A stretch of 64,000 nt of DNA, from positions 12,520,501 to 12,584,500 of the forward strand of contig CM069607.1 in NCBI GenBank assembly GCA_035771175.1, read 5' to 3'. Shown piece by piece: positions 1-10,613 of this stretch (position 1 is its first letter; every line of letters starts with the position of its first letter). The DNA comes from Paratinospora sagittata. Taxonomy: Eukaryota; Streptophyta; Magnoliopsida; Ranunculales; Menispermaceae. The notes below the pieces were generated by a model. That model did no database searches. It saw only the letters and a program-made list of their open reading frames with translations, and was not told the DNA's origin. Both the position numbers and the translations under genes were made by a program.

Positions 1-1
1 A

Positions 2-1270
2 GAGACTGCGATATCTTGAGGTGCTCTGCAACGTGACTGGAGAAGGTTTGCTGGTGACAAGACAGCTTACGGTAATAGGTCTCATAGGGAAGGTGAGTGG
101 GAGGTGGTAAGTAGGAAGAGGAAACCTGCTTCCAGACATTACAGTGGGCCTTTCACTGTTTCTGATTTTTCTCCCAAAACGAGAATGGATGCGTCTCGAG
201 GTGGTTACGATTTCCAAGATTGTATGCGACCCTACCATCCCTCCAGTTCGATGTCTTCCAGTGAAGGAAGGTGGACGGTCCAAACCTTTTGTACAAAGTT
301 CAAATGGTTCTCCATATGTCTTTCTCGCGATGGGACTTTCATGATGATTGAAGAAGCTACGAAACCTAGGGTTTATTCTTTATGCTTGGATCTTCTTGTT
401 GTTGAATGGTTGATGGAGCACATTAATCTTGCTGAGAAAGCGGTGAGGGACGGTCGATTCAAACAAGTTCGACTCAGCAACAATATCGTTCTCATTGTGG
501 AATCATAGTCTAATAAGCGAGGTTGTTTCCTTCGTCTTACAACCATTGAGAACGGCTCCAATCGCACTATCTACGTCCCGGATGAACCAGAAGGCGCTGG
601 GTCGAGAAACATGGTTGAAGGTTTAAAGGCTATCCTCCACGGAGACAGCTCGTCGTCTGACAAAAGCTCGGGTAAAGAGACTAATGTTCTCCCTTTCGGG
701 GATGAACAACTGGAAAAAGAAACTGAGGGGCTTGCGTCTATGCAACCTTCGAAGTCTGCGTCTAGAAGTGCTTCAGTGACGAATAAAGCCTCCCCCATCA
801 CTGGTCTTGTTGGGCCCGAGACTTCCCAGCCTCACGACGGGTCTACGCCACCTTCTCAAAAGGTTCTGGTCACTCGTTCGTTTGACCAGTTCACCTGGGC
901 GGAGATTGAAGATGAGTTGGCCTCCACTGTTGGCCATGAAGTTAGTTTGGTTCTCTTGGATGTTGCCCGGGCAATCCTGAACTGTCTCAGCTGCGAGGAG
1001 GCCCTCTCACTTACCAAAGGCAAAGGCGCCGCGACTTCTACTGGTATTTCTTTTTAGCCATGGTTGGGGGAACTGCAGTGGAAGGACATGATGATTTCGT
1101 GTCAAAATGAGTGGATCGGCGTTGAGGGTATCACCCCTGATTGGTAGAAGATGGATATTTTTGGTAAAATTGCAGACAAATGCGGAGGGTTGCTTTACAT
1201 TGCTTCTACCACCGTGAGTTGGCGTTTCATGGAGATGGCCATCGTGAGAGTCGTCGGTCTTCAATCTGGC
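2..1270 (+). pseudogene. LINE ORF1-like protein, broken
   Basis: One frame runs from the window edge to 1057 with in-frame stops only at 17-19 (TGA) and 506-508 (TAG). Text on either side of the second stop continues smoothly (LIVES, stop, SNKRGCFLRL), so a single nonsense mutation broke it. The N-terminal half includes KFKWFSICLSRDGTFMMIEE. The C-terminal half is Ser/Thr-rich and ends TSTGISF. Just downstream, in another frame (about 1080-1250), lies a block with WIGVEGITPDW and GKIADKCGGLLYI. This resembles the DUF4283-type domain of plant LINE ORF1 proteins, which bind the element's RNA. Assignment to ORF1 rests on this block and on position before the endonuclease. Confidence 0.6.
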
Positions 1271-1339
1271 TTTCTGTAAGCTTTCATTGAGATTTGTGAC
1301 GGTGACTGGTGCATGGACCTCTGCCTCTTTGATCTTCAA

Positions 1340-2028
1340 CGGCGGTGGATACCAGTGGTTCTCTGCGGTTTATAGTCCATGTTGCAAGAGTGATCGTCTG
1401 GCGTTCTGGGACTAATTATCTGCTCTCTCGTCTACTATCTCGAGTAACTGGTGTATTGGTGGTGATTTCAACGTTGCACGTCGTATGTCTGAGAAGCTCA
1501 ATTGCACATTTATTTCAACTAGTATGAGTGAGTCTGATGCTCTTATCGACGAATTACAGTTGTAGGACCCCAATATTCTCAACCTGCCATTCACTTAGAC
1601 CAATAATAGGTCCTCACCGACCATGTCCAGACTCGACCGTTTCTTGTTTTCCTCAGGTTGGGAGGAGATTTTCCCCACTTCTTGTCAGGAAGCTGAATTC
1701 AGGTCAACTTCCGATCATTGGCCTGTTACTTTAAACACCTCTATTGGCGTTTGGGGTCCTACGCCTTTTCGCTTCGAACACGTTTGGTTTTCTTATCCTA
1801 ATTTTGACAAGTTGATTGGTGAGTGGCGGAAAACCGTTGTTTCTCATAGCTGGGTAGGTTTCTGTTTCATGGGCAAGCTGCGTCTTATAAAAAATAAGCT
1901 TAAGGAATGGAGTACGAATTTTTCGGCTACTGATTCTATTAATCGTTTGCATGTGATCGATAATCTTAAGTTGGTTGATTCTCAAATTGTGAGTGATCCT
2001 CTTAACCAAGGAACGAAAATTCGATTTC
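1340..2028 (+). pseudogene. LINE AP-type endonuclease, 5'-truncated
   Basis: This is the remnant of the exonuclease-endonuclease-phosphatase domain that nicks target DNA for LINE insertion. Recognisable parts in order are WFSAVYSPC, then IGGDFNVARR with the catalytic GDFN, then SRLDRFLFSSGWEE and finally SDHWPV with the catalytic SDH. The first roughly 100 residues of the usual domain, including the N-terminal metal-binding Glu, are missing, so an internal deletion joined it to ORF1. Stops and frame changes are present (for example around 1408 and 1563). The linker to the reverse transcriptase (LNQGTKIRF) is interrupted at about 2028 by insertion E1. Confidence 0.75.
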
Positions 2029-2259
2029 GCCATAAACTTCGACCTTCAAAAATCAGAATTAATTCGGAGAAGTTTAATTCGACGTGGAGAATTTTTGTAA
2101 AAATTCGCCAACTTAGAGAAGTTTAACGAATTATCTAATAGGGTAGCATTAATTTAAAAAATGTTAATTTTTATTTATATTATATGTATCAACACTATTA
2201 AAATATTTCCTTTACTTTAGCAGTCTATTTATTTTAGTAGGACACATAACATTAATTTA

Positions 2260-2261
<2 letters not shown>

Positions 2262-2292
<31 letters not shown>
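2262..2292. repeat. (TA)n microsatellite
   Basis: A run of about 15 TA dinucleotides within E1. Confidence 0.9.
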
Positions 2293-2295
<3 letters not shown>

Positions 2296-2670
2296 GTAAT
2301 ATTAATTTAGTGTAAGTATTTACTAAGGTAATATTAAGTTTTAAAATGTTTAATTAACATTATTCTTATTTACATTACTAAAATATTTTCTTAAGTAGTC
2401 TATTTATTTTCGTAAGATGTATAACATTAATTTAGAACAAGTTAATATAGGTCAACATTATAAAAATTAACTTTATCAAAATATTTTATGAGTGTAAGTA
2501 TTTTTATTAAGGTAATATTAATTTTAATTTATGTTAATATAAATTAACATTATTCGCATTATACGTACTATTTTTTTATTTTACTAATTTATTTATTTTA
2601 GTAAGATGTACAATATTAATATAAAACATGTTAATAGATATTAACACTATTAGAAACAACATTAAAGTAT

Positions 2671-3172
2671 TCAAGTAGGTACAACTTTTTTTTATTAGCA
2701 AAAGAGGAATAAATAAATAATGTCATAGTAGGGCTTGACCACTAGGAAGAAAAAATATTCAAGTAGGTACAACTTTTTTTTATTAGCAAAAGAAGAATAA
2801 ATAAATAATGTCATAGTAGGGCTTGACCACTAGGAAGAAAAAATATTCAAGTAGGTACAACTTTTTTTTATTAGCAAAAGAAGAATAAATAAATAATGTC
2901 ATAGTAGGGCTTGACCACTAGGAAGAAAAAATATTCAAGTAGGTACAACTTTTTTTTATTAGCAAAAGAAGAATAAATAAATAATGTCATAGTAGACCGC
3001 TTGACCACTAGAAAGAAAAAATATTCAAGTAGGTACAACTCTTTTTTATTAGCAAAAGAAGAATAAATAAATAATGTCATAGTAGACCGCTTGACCACTA
3101 GAAAGAAAAAATATTCAAGTAGGTACAACTTTTTTTTATTAACAAAAGAAGAATAAATAAATAAATAATAGA
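2671..3172. repeat. 88-90 bp minisatellite, nearly 6 copies
   Basis: Tandem units begin near 2671, 2759, 2847, 2935, 3025 and 3115. The first three intervals are 88 bp and the next two 90 bp because of a 2-bp change (TAGTAGGGC to TAGTAGACCGC). The last unit is cut short. Each unit contains AAGTAGGTACAAC, a T-run, AATAAATAAATAATGTCATAG and CTTGACCACTA. Because 90 is divisible by three, the minus strand is open across the last units with a 30-residue periodicity. This looks like a by-product of the repeat, not a gene. Confidence 0.9.
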
Positions 3173-3465
3173 AAAAGATGAAGGAAATGATCTGGAAAAA
3201 GAAGCTTAGCCGACAAGATGATCGATTTAAGCTTCTCATCACATGGCAACTTTGGAAGAAGGGAAAAAAACGTTGCTTGACCCTAAGAAATGTATATTGG
3301 AGAACCTAGAAAGGACCATCAGTCTTTTAATTAACCTACCTATATAATAGCAGACAGTAAACATATCAATAATTTAATTGGCTTTTCATTAAGTCTTCCT
3401 GTTTGAGCCCAAGCATCTAACGTGAGGTTTGCAACGAGATGAATTAAATTAACAAACCTAAAAAA

Positions 3466-3735
3466 ATGTCGCTGACTCGCTGGTTTTCCCCTCTCGCCGC
3501 TGGTTCTCCTCCCTCCTCCCTCCGCCGCCGCTGCTTCTCCTCCCTCCCTCCGCCGCCGCTGATTCTCCTCTCTTCGTCCGCCGCTACCGTTGGCTCTCCT
3601 CTCTCCCTCCGCCGTTGCCGCCGCCGCTGCCGCTGGTTCTCCTCTCACCGTCGTTGGTTCTCCGCCAGCGCAAGAAGGTATTATTTTCACTCCTTCTTCC
3701 AAAATCTCTTCTTCTTCTTCTTCTTTTATAATGGC
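3466..3735. repeat. GC-rich low-complexity block (CTCC/GCCGCTG)
   Basis: Imperfect tandem copies of CTCCCTCC, GCCGCCGCTG and TGGTTCTCCTC, ending in a TTC run. Both strands are open for over 110 codons, but the predicted peptides are Ser/Pro/Arg or Glu/Gly/Arg low complexity and match no family I know. Base composition differs sharply from the AT-rich flanks. Confidence 0.7.
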
Positions 3736-3758
3736 GAAGAAAATCGACACATGAATTT

Positions 3759-3850
3759 GCGAACTGTGCATCCCGTGAAGAAAACGACGCGCGAACTATG
3801 CATCCCGTGAAGAAAACGACGCGCAAACTGTGCATCCCGTGAAGAAAATC
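3759..3850. repeat. 32-bp tandem repeat, three copies
   Basis: Three copies at 32-bp spacing (reference points 3761, 3793, 3825) of a unit containing GAACTGTGCATCCCGTGAAG and AAAACGACGC. They lie inside E1. Confidence 0.85.
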
Positions 3851-3966
3851 GACACATTTCGTCGATTTCGGCGATTTTTGTCGATTTTTGTCTATTTTAT
3901 GTCGATTTTTTGTACTTTTTTTTTTACATGCGCCAGATTAATCGGCTCCTTCAGATTTCGAAATTT

Positions 3967-3995
3967 TTCGGCGAATTTCGACGAAATTCGCCGAA
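3967..3995. other. 29-bp perfect palindrome
   Basis: Arms TTCGGCGAATTTCG and CGAAATTCGCCGAA (14 bp each) flank a single A at 3981. It sits close to the right end of E1, where a terminal hairpin or TIR would be expected. Confidence 0.9.
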
Positions 3996-4029
3996 TTTTC
4001 ATTCCTTGCTCTTAACAACTCTTTGAGAT

Positions 4030-5793
4030 AAAATCAGATTCAGTTGATTCAAGAGCTTCAATCCTTGGATTGTAAGATTGCCAGGGTCGCAAGACAGAAA
4101 GCCCAGGTCAAATGGGCGAAAGAAGGGGATGTTAATTCTAAATTTTTCCACATACTACCTAGCATCAGGAACTCCAACAACCTGATTAGTAAACCAGAGA
4201 GCGACGATGGTTCGATTATCGAGAATGCTAAGGTTATCTGTCAAACTATTATCAATCATTTTTCCAACGTTCTTGGTAAACAGCTTAGTGGGAACTGGGG
4301 TATTGAAGGCATTGACTGGAGACAAATCAGCCAGGGTCAATGTCAGCGATTAGAACGTGCTTTTTCTTCGGATGAGCTACAGGATGTTGTGTTCAGCTGT
4401 GATGGTGATAAGACCCCGGGTCTCGATGGTTTTATGCTTCTTTTCTACTAAAAAAATTGGGATATTCTGAAAGATGATCTTCTATCCATCTTGGAGGAGT
4501 TCTACCATGGCAGCATCCTCAACAAATGCACCAACAAAACCTATATTAGCCTTATCCCGAAAAAGGTTAATTCGATTAAAGTAAATGACTTTCGACCTAT
4601 CAGCCTCACTACAAGTCTTTATAGGATCATTGCCAAGGTTTTGGCGAATTGCCTTCGTCAAATTCTTCACTCCACGGTTGCCATTACTCAAATGGCCTTT
4701 GTGAAGAATCGTCAAATAACTGATGCTATTCTAGTCGCTAATGAAGTTGTCGATGATTGGAGAATGTCAAAGAAGCAAGGCTTTCTTCTCAAGGTTGATT
4801 TTGCCAAAGCCTACGATTCGGTCGATTGGCGTTTCCTGGATTTCGTTATGGAGAAGAAGGGTTTTGGTTGTAAATGGAGGAATTGAATTTGGGGCTGCCT
4901 GTCGACGGTATTCTATTCTATCTTCATCAATGATCGGCCTAGGGGCAGAATATAGGGGCTCAAGGGGTTACGGCAAGGGGACTTACTATCTCCATTCCTC
5001 TACACCTTAGTTGCTAATGTGCTTGACAGTCTAACTACTCAGGCTAAGGCTAAGGGTTTATTTCATGGTTTTTTGATTGGTAAAGATAGGGTGCACATCT
5101 CACACTTGCAATTTCCTGATGATTCCCTCTTTTTCATCAATAATGATGGTCGCAAATTAAAATTCTCAACAGTTTTTGTTTCATTTCTGGGTTGAAAATT
5201 AACTTCTCGAAATGTCAGATTGTGGGTATTAATGTCCCAATTGAAGAGGTTTCTTCCATGGCTACAGAGTATAGTGTTTCTACGGGTTCATGGCCCTTGC
5301 TCTATCTGGGATTTGCATTGGGTAGCAACCCCCTCAGGATGTCATTATGGGAACCAGTCATTCATACTATCAACAAAACGCGTGGATGGATGAAAGAAAA
5401 GCTATCTGTCTCGTTGTGGGCGCATTATCTTGTTGCGGTCTGTTCTTGAAGCCATTCCTACTTTTTATATGTCTACCTTCCAAATGCCCAGAAAGATGGC
5501 TGTCCTCATTGAGAAAAAAAATGCGTGCCTTTCTTTGGAAGAATAAGGATCGGGATCGGGGATCCTTTCTGGTCAAATGGTCAAAGGTGAAAATGGACCT
5601 GAAGCATGGTGGGTTGGGATTGTGTGATCTTCTCAAAAGGAATCCAGCTCTTGCGGGAAAGTGGCTTTGGCGCTTCATTAACGAGAAGGACTCCCTTTGG
5701 GCTCGTGTTATCATCAGTCGCCATGGTCTGCAAGTCAACAACAGGGATGCCAATATCTCCCCTCGAGTTTCTTTCAAATTTCCATGCAAGTTT
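4030..5793 (+). pseudogene. LINE reverse transcriptase, broken
   Basis: The L1-type reverse transcriptase copies element RNA at the nicked target. In order: the pre-RT linker (VKWAKEGDVNSKFFH), DKTPGLDGF, SLIPKKVNSIKVNDFRPISL, the QMAFVKNRQITDAILVANEV block, the catalytic motif VDFAKAYDSVDWRFLD, the RQGDLLSPFLY region and LQFPDDSLFF in place of the usual FADD box. Later pieces (RKMRAFLWKN, LKHGGLGLCDL) are in a different frame. Stops occur at about 4449, 4884 and beyond, and frames change after about 5180 and 5350. It is non-functional. The 3' part is cut by the hAT insertion at 5802. Confidence 0.85.
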
Positions 5794-5801
5794 ATTCATT
5801 C

Positions 5802-6528
5802 TAGGGGTGTTTATCAACCCGACCGAACCGAACCTTTTGGGTTGGTTTGGGTTGGGTTGGGTTCTAAAATACCAAACCGAACCCTAGTATTAGTTTCAAA
5901 GTCATAAATTTTACAATTACATATTTATGATTTAGAGCTTTAATAATTTCAGAAAAAAACAAAGAAAAGCTTACTAATGCAGAGCTTAACAATCATAATA
6001 ATGTAAAATTGATTTTTTTTAATCTTTTTTGTGTCCTTTTTGGCTTGATCGTGTACTTGTGTCTTTTACTTATTCTACCTTATCCGTTCTTATGTGTGTT
6101 TTTCCAACTGTTGGACAAGAATTTTCAGTGTTTAACCATTGACACTTTTTAGCAATGTAAAAGTAAGCCCCTGTAACAAGTTATGTTCATATCAAGTTTT
6201 AAAGATGTAAACCAACAAGAGAATTAGATCATCATCATGAGCATGAGTTTCATAATCATCAATCTAAGCCATTGTAATAGCATATTATAAATATTGGGTA
6301 AAAAAAAGGCCACCATAATTTTCTTTGTAGTAATTATTTTGTAAATTATTGTTCGAAGTTACCAAAATTAGGCCCAAGTCCAACCCAACCCAAACTATTT
6401 GGATTGGGTTGGGTTGGAGGATAGATTGGGTTGGGTTGGGTTTCAAATTTAACAACCCGAACTGAATGGGTTGGGTTAGATTTTGGTCTCAAACCGACCC
6501 AACCCAACCCAACCCATGTACACCCCTA
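5802..6528. mobile_element. Non-autonomous hAT element (727 bp)
   Basis: Ends are TAGGGGTGT at left and ACACCCCTA at right, with subterminal arrays of GGGTTGGGTT-type and complementary repeats. Flanking 8-bp direct repeats are ATTCATTC (5794-5801) and ATTCACTC (6529-6536), 7 of 8 matching, as expected for hAT. Removing the element restores the LINE frame (SFKFPCKFIHS before, then the VGNGSMVLHFWEDPW region). The interior is AT-rich with no transposase, so it depends on an autonomous relative. Confidence 0.85.
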
Positions 6529-7423
6529 ATTCACTCTATCTACCTAGCTTTCTCCCCCTTGATTAAGTTCAATGTTGGTAATGGTTCTATGGTTCTTCAC
6601 TTCTGGGAAGACCCGTGGTGCTCATCATCATCTTTCAAGACCCTATTCCCTCACATTTTCAGGTTGTCGACCCTCCATAATGCCCCAATCTCTTCTTTTA
6701 TTACGCACTCCTGGGATCACTTGCATGGGTCCCCAAACTAGAATCTCCATCTTCGGCGCAATCTCCCCTCGCAGGCTCTTGAAGAAATTCCAATCCTCTT
6801 GGACTGTCTCTCTTCTGTGCAAATCGAGAACACGGATGACCGTCTCATTTGGGCAATTGATTCCTCTGGCTATTTTATCACGAAATCCTTCCTTGCTTCC
6901 ATTTCATCTGTGCCTAATCCCCCCCTTTTTCCTCAGTCCAAGTTTATCTGGTCTGCTCCTATTCCCCTAAAAATTAAGACTCTCGGATGGCTTATCGCTT
7001 TAAATAAACTTAACTGTTCTGATTTACTACAGAAGCATTATCCCAACTCCATGTTATCACCTTCTTGGTGCTGCCTATGCAGGAGAAGCAATGAAACAGG
7101 TGATCATGTGTTTTGGGGTTGTGCATTTGTAAATGAAATGTGGCCGGAATGGACAAAAAAATATCCCAGTTTTTGCAGGCCGAATGTTACGTCTCCCTTT
7201 TGATTTCCAACTACTTTAGTGGGTAGTCGACGTAGACTGTATTAGAGATGTGTCCTTTTTGCCATTTTGTGGTGTGCCTGGGCTGAAAGGAATAGCAGGA
7301 TCTTCAATGATTGTTTATGTTCTAGTGTAAAGGTGTTTGCAAAAAGTCTTTTCTTGTTTGTAGGGTGGGTTAGTTCCAACAAGTTCTCCCTTGGGTATAG
7401 CCTTAGGGATTGGGTCAAGAAAA
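6529..7423 (+). pseudogene. LINE C-terminal domain (zf-RVT), broken
   Basis: This is the continuation of the LINE ORF2 after the hAT insertion. It includes FNVGNGSMVLHFWEDPW, then a frame change, then FIWSAPIPLKIKTLGWL and a zinc-finger-like WCCLCRRSNETGDHVFWGC (C-x2-C...H-x4-C), typical of the zf-RVT domain at the C-terminus of plant L1 ORF2 proteins. A stop at 7202-7204 and further frame changes follow. Weak similarity continues to about 7420 (KFSLGYSLRDW). Confidence 0.8.
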
Positions 7424-8394
7424 TGCCCTAACCGTCAAAAATTCAAACCAAAAGATCCTAATTCCTTAGAGAAAATGTAGAAGATGAGACTCGAACAAAT
7501 CTTAAATCAAGGTGTTTGGAACCTTAGGAAACCCCATTTTGATGTCAAAAATCATCCAAGAAGAACCGGGACTCGAAAACGAAGAAAACAAAAAAAATCG
7601 GGAAGGAACGCACTCCATCTAAGATTTTGAAATTTTTTTAAGTTACGATGTGTGAACTTCGGGCTTTTAATCTAGGCCGTTGATTTCACTTTAAACCATC
7701 ATAAAACAATTTAATCTTGGCCAAACACTTAAGATTTGGGTTTTTGAAAGTGAGAAAGTATTTAAACCTCACTTAAATCATTTCTCATCATTTGCACACT
7801 CTATCATTCAAATTTTGAAAAATCATTCACGTGAGAAAACCAAAGTTTTGAGAGAACTTGTGCTTTCATTTTCTCTGAGATTTGAAGATTCTTGAAGATT
7901 TCTCCATTGTGTGTTGAAAAGATCAAGTGCTATAGTTTTCTTTCTCTTTTGATCGAATCAAGGTTTTCTTCCATCTCTTTCAGCTGTGCATTCATTTTTA
8001 CACTTAGTGGCAGAGAAATCCTAGGAAGAAACTAGCTCTTATTGTAAGTATTTCGAGGTTTGTTCGGTAAGGAACAACCTCTCTCATTCTCTATTGTATT
8101 TTGAATTAGCTTACGAGCTAATTGGGAAGTTTCCCTAACCGGGAGACGGTGATTCTAAAACAGTTTAATCCTCACCCGTTAAGTAGGATTGGTTAGTAGA
8201 TTTGGGAAATCTTGATCAGGGTGATCAAGTAGTGGAGGTAGGCTTGATTGAGAAGTCGAACCACTCTAAATCTTTGGTGTTCATTGTCTTTTACATTCCT
8301 GCAACTTTTTATTTCCCTCAGCTTATTTGTGTTTGTGAAAGAATTCCGAAAAATCCGCTAACACCCAATACACCCCCCTCTTGGGTGTCTATCA
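7424..8394 (+). mobile_element. Copia (SIRE/Maximus-like) LTR, probably solo
   Basis: The block reads like the LTR of a large Ty1/copia element. It has a TATA-like TATTTAAACC near 7758, a transcribed leader-like stretch, and a 3' part with GTCGAACCACTCTAAATC and the characteristic AACACCCAATACACCCCCCT ending near CTATCA. No PBS follows and no 5-bp duplication is visible. The left edge is taken at a TG directly after the LINE and is uncertain. Confidence 0.55.
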
Positions 8395-9224
8395 ATATTT
8401 GTATCATCCATAACGTATTTTACTTTCAGTAAGGGCAAACAATACAGGTTTGTAACTGAACATGTCTACCAAACTATAACTAGTCCTAGGTCAAGAAGAA
8501 AGAGGCTCTTTGGACAGAAGAATAGTGAAAGGAACAGCTGAGACCCAGTTAAATATCAAAGCCATATCAGTTTTCATCCCTCTATTGTGGTCCTACTCCT
8601 ACAATTCTATTCTGAAACTTTCGTGGTCCTATTTTTGTTTCGTTATCCAAGGGAGCCTAATCTTTTTTATTGATCTATCAAAGAAAATTTCTGGCTCCAT
8701 GCCTTCAAAATGTAGTATTATAGGACTAAGACACAATAGGTGAAGAAATACCCCTAGGTGTACAAAAGAACCCAGGGTACACTGTATACCTACAAAAATA
8801 AATCACCCCTAGGTGTACAAAAGAACCAAGAGTATATTGTAGACATAAAAATATAATCTAATCTCCTTTTTCATTCTACAGCAGCAGAGATATACTGAGT
8901 AAAAAAGATTATTTTTGGATATGTAGTAGTAGAAAAATATTGGTCTGAAAGCATGCCAAATAAAGAAAAAGAAACTGGTCGAAGGAAGGTGAGGAAAATG
9001 CGCAGGGAAAAGGAAACGAATGAAAAGAGGAGAGTGAAGAAGAGGAAAACATAAGTAATCAGTTTCTCAATGCAAAAAATTGTAACATTTATAGTAGCAA
9101 AGTAGCATAGTGTAAATTATCTGAATGGACAAAACAGAACTCTAAGAACACTCCTCATGCTGGTAAGTAACATCCAACACCCACAGCTTGCAAATAGTTC
9201 ACAGTCCAATGTTCATGCAAGTAG
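8395..9224. other. Intronic stretch, nothing recognised
   Basis: No gene or named element was seen apart from a 55-bp tandem duplication (first copy at 8751, second at 8806, beginning CCCCTAGGTGTACAAAAG). It falls in the presumed fourth intron of the minus-strand gene. Confidence 0.5.
8751..8860. repeat. 55-bp tandem duplication
   Basis: Two adjacent diverged copies of a 55-bp unit starting CCCCTAGGTGTACAAAAG. Confidence 0.8.
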
Positions 9225-9416
9225 CTATATATTTTTTAATTATTTCTTTCAATGTTATTTTAGGTCTTCCTCTACCTCTATCGTTACTGTGGATTGTTAA
9301 TAGGTCACTCTTCCTAACTGGAGCATCTAAAGGTCTTCCTTGTATGTTTTACCTTAAACTGTTTTCTCTCATTTAGTCTTCAATTGGGGCTACTGCTAAC
9401 CTTTCTTGAATATATA
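9225..9416 (-). mobile_element. RTE LINE fragment
   Basis: About 190 bp matching part of the RTE LINE farther right (about 13600-13790) in the same orientation. Shared text includes TTATTTTAGGTCTTCCT and TCACTCTTCCTAACTGGAGC. It is an internal fragment with both ends missing. Confidence 0.8.
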
Positions 9417-9774
9417 AAATAATAGCACTGAAATTAATTGCCACATACAAAATAATAGTAACCCCTATACTTGAAAATTGTATGGAAGAGGTTTATTGTA
9501 AAGAACTAGAGCTGGTCGCCTGCAGCTGAAATATACCTCTAGGTTGGGCTAAGAGAAAACCATGAGATGGCAGTTAAACAGCTGTGCTAGAGCAATGTAC
9601 ATTAATTAGGAAAGTCGAGAAAAAGAATTGAATCAAATAAGCATCTGCATGATTAGGATACTCCAGTTAAAAGCACGCATGAGTAGGAAAAATGAAACCA
9701 GCAATAATATCAGAAGCAGTTGTGCTGACAAAGGGAAACATTCAACATAGATTACTCAGCATGTCTGGTAAAAG

Positions 9775-10377
9775 TAGTGTTTTCAAGGCACTAAGGCGAT
9801 GTCTAGGCGATTTGCCCTATCTAGGCAAGGCATAGCCTAGGCGATAAAAAATATTTATTTATAGATTCCTAGATAATTATTTATTTATTTATAAGTCCCT
9901 AGACAACTCATATACAAAATTATATATATCTAACTATATTCTATATTAAATGTTAAATTTTCATAAAATGATAAAAAATACTTAATGTTAATTAAAATCA
10001 TGTCCACAAAACATTAATTTATGCCACAATACACATTATCCAAAACGTTCAGAAGTACAAAAATCAAATTTCTATTGCAGGAGGGTGGTCGAAGAGTCGC
10101 CAGAGGGTCGCAAACGGTTGCTGGAGATTTCGACTGCGTTTCTTGGTTAGAGCAAATGGAAAGGATGAGCTTACGGAGAGAAAGGTTCAAGGGTTTACAA
10201 TAGAAAAGGGCGTTTCTGTTTTTAAAGCTTTTTTAAAAAATTTGGGAGACCCCCCTAAACTTTTTAAATATTTGCACAAACCTCCACTGCCTGCCTAGCA
10301 CAACGCCTAGGCGTTTTCTCCCTAAAAAGCCTAGGCGTTGCCTAGGAGACGGCCTAGACAAAGCCTTGAAAACACTG
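9775..10377 (-). mobile_element. hAT-like element, copy A (inverted)
   Basis: A non-autonomous element of about 600 bp with ends TAGTGTTTTCAAGGC and GCCTTGAAAACACTG and subterminal GCCTAGGCG-type repeats. It is homologous to copy B (10614-11168) but in the opposite orientation. The interior shows the shared CTCCGACCAAG-type block in reverse. No clear 8-bp TSD remains. No transposase is present. Confidence 0.85.
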
Positions 10378-10613
10378 GTTTACACCAAGGATTTGCCTTA
10401 AGCCCCTACCTTTTTGCACTAGTTATGGATTAATGGAGCTCAAATACAGGCTAAGGGATCTTATGGGACAACAGAAATATAGAAAATGTCTAACCATATC
10501 ATGGAGATGGCAATGGTATAGTCATCAATAATAAAAAGTAGAATTAAAGCCCACCACTGCATCATAATATGCAGTTACAACTTATAACACATGATGCTCA
10601 TTGCAACATGTAC

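Larger units (their letters stand above)
2029..4030 (+). mobile_element. Insertion E1 (unnamed element family, copy 1)
   Basis: About 2.0 kb of non-LINE sequence splits the LINE between the endonuclease and reverse transcriptase. The left end (2029-2110) matches the ends of E2 (about 18390 down to 18290) and E3 (about 25100-25200); the shared core is near AATCAGAATTAATTCGG. LINE sequence flanking the insertion is partly duplicated (AATTCGATTT at left, AATCAGATTC at right, 7 of 10 bases), which would fit a 9-11 bp TSD of Mutator type. The interior holds AT-rich sequence, a minisatellite, a GC-rich low-complexity block and a palindrome near the right end. No transposase was seen. Confidence 0.5.
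1..7423 (+). mobile_element. L1-type LINE, interrupted and defective
   Basis: A non-LTR retrotransposon whose parts occur in order on the plus strand: ORF1-like region, endonuclease, reverse transcriptase and a C-terminal zinc-finger domain. The 5' end is outside the window. Two later insertions split it: E1 at about 2029-4030 and a hAT element at 5802-6528. When these are skipped, the LINE reading frame continues across each junction. The element carries many stops and frameshifts and is not functional. It lies antisense inside what appears to be the fourth intron of the minus-strand gene. No poly(A) tail or TSD was found at the 3' end, which is set where LINE coding similarity ends. Confidence 0.85.

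Noticed and set aside
2671..3172. CRISPR-like array
   Set aside because: The repeats are directly adjacent with no unique spacers, and the DNA is plant nuclear.
2871..3242. 123-codon minus-strand ORF with 30-residue repeats
   Set aside because: It is a direct product of the 90-bp minisatellite, is rich in Phe/Leu/Tyr from A/T runs, and matches no protein.
3340..3810. Long overlapping ORFs on both strands
   Set aside because: GC-rich simple repeats keep several frames open; the peptides are low complexity.
5826..6515. Interstitial telomere repeats
   Set aside because: The GGGTT/AACCC arrays are subterminal parts of a hAT element with TIRs and TSD, and lack the plant telomere unit TTTAGGG.
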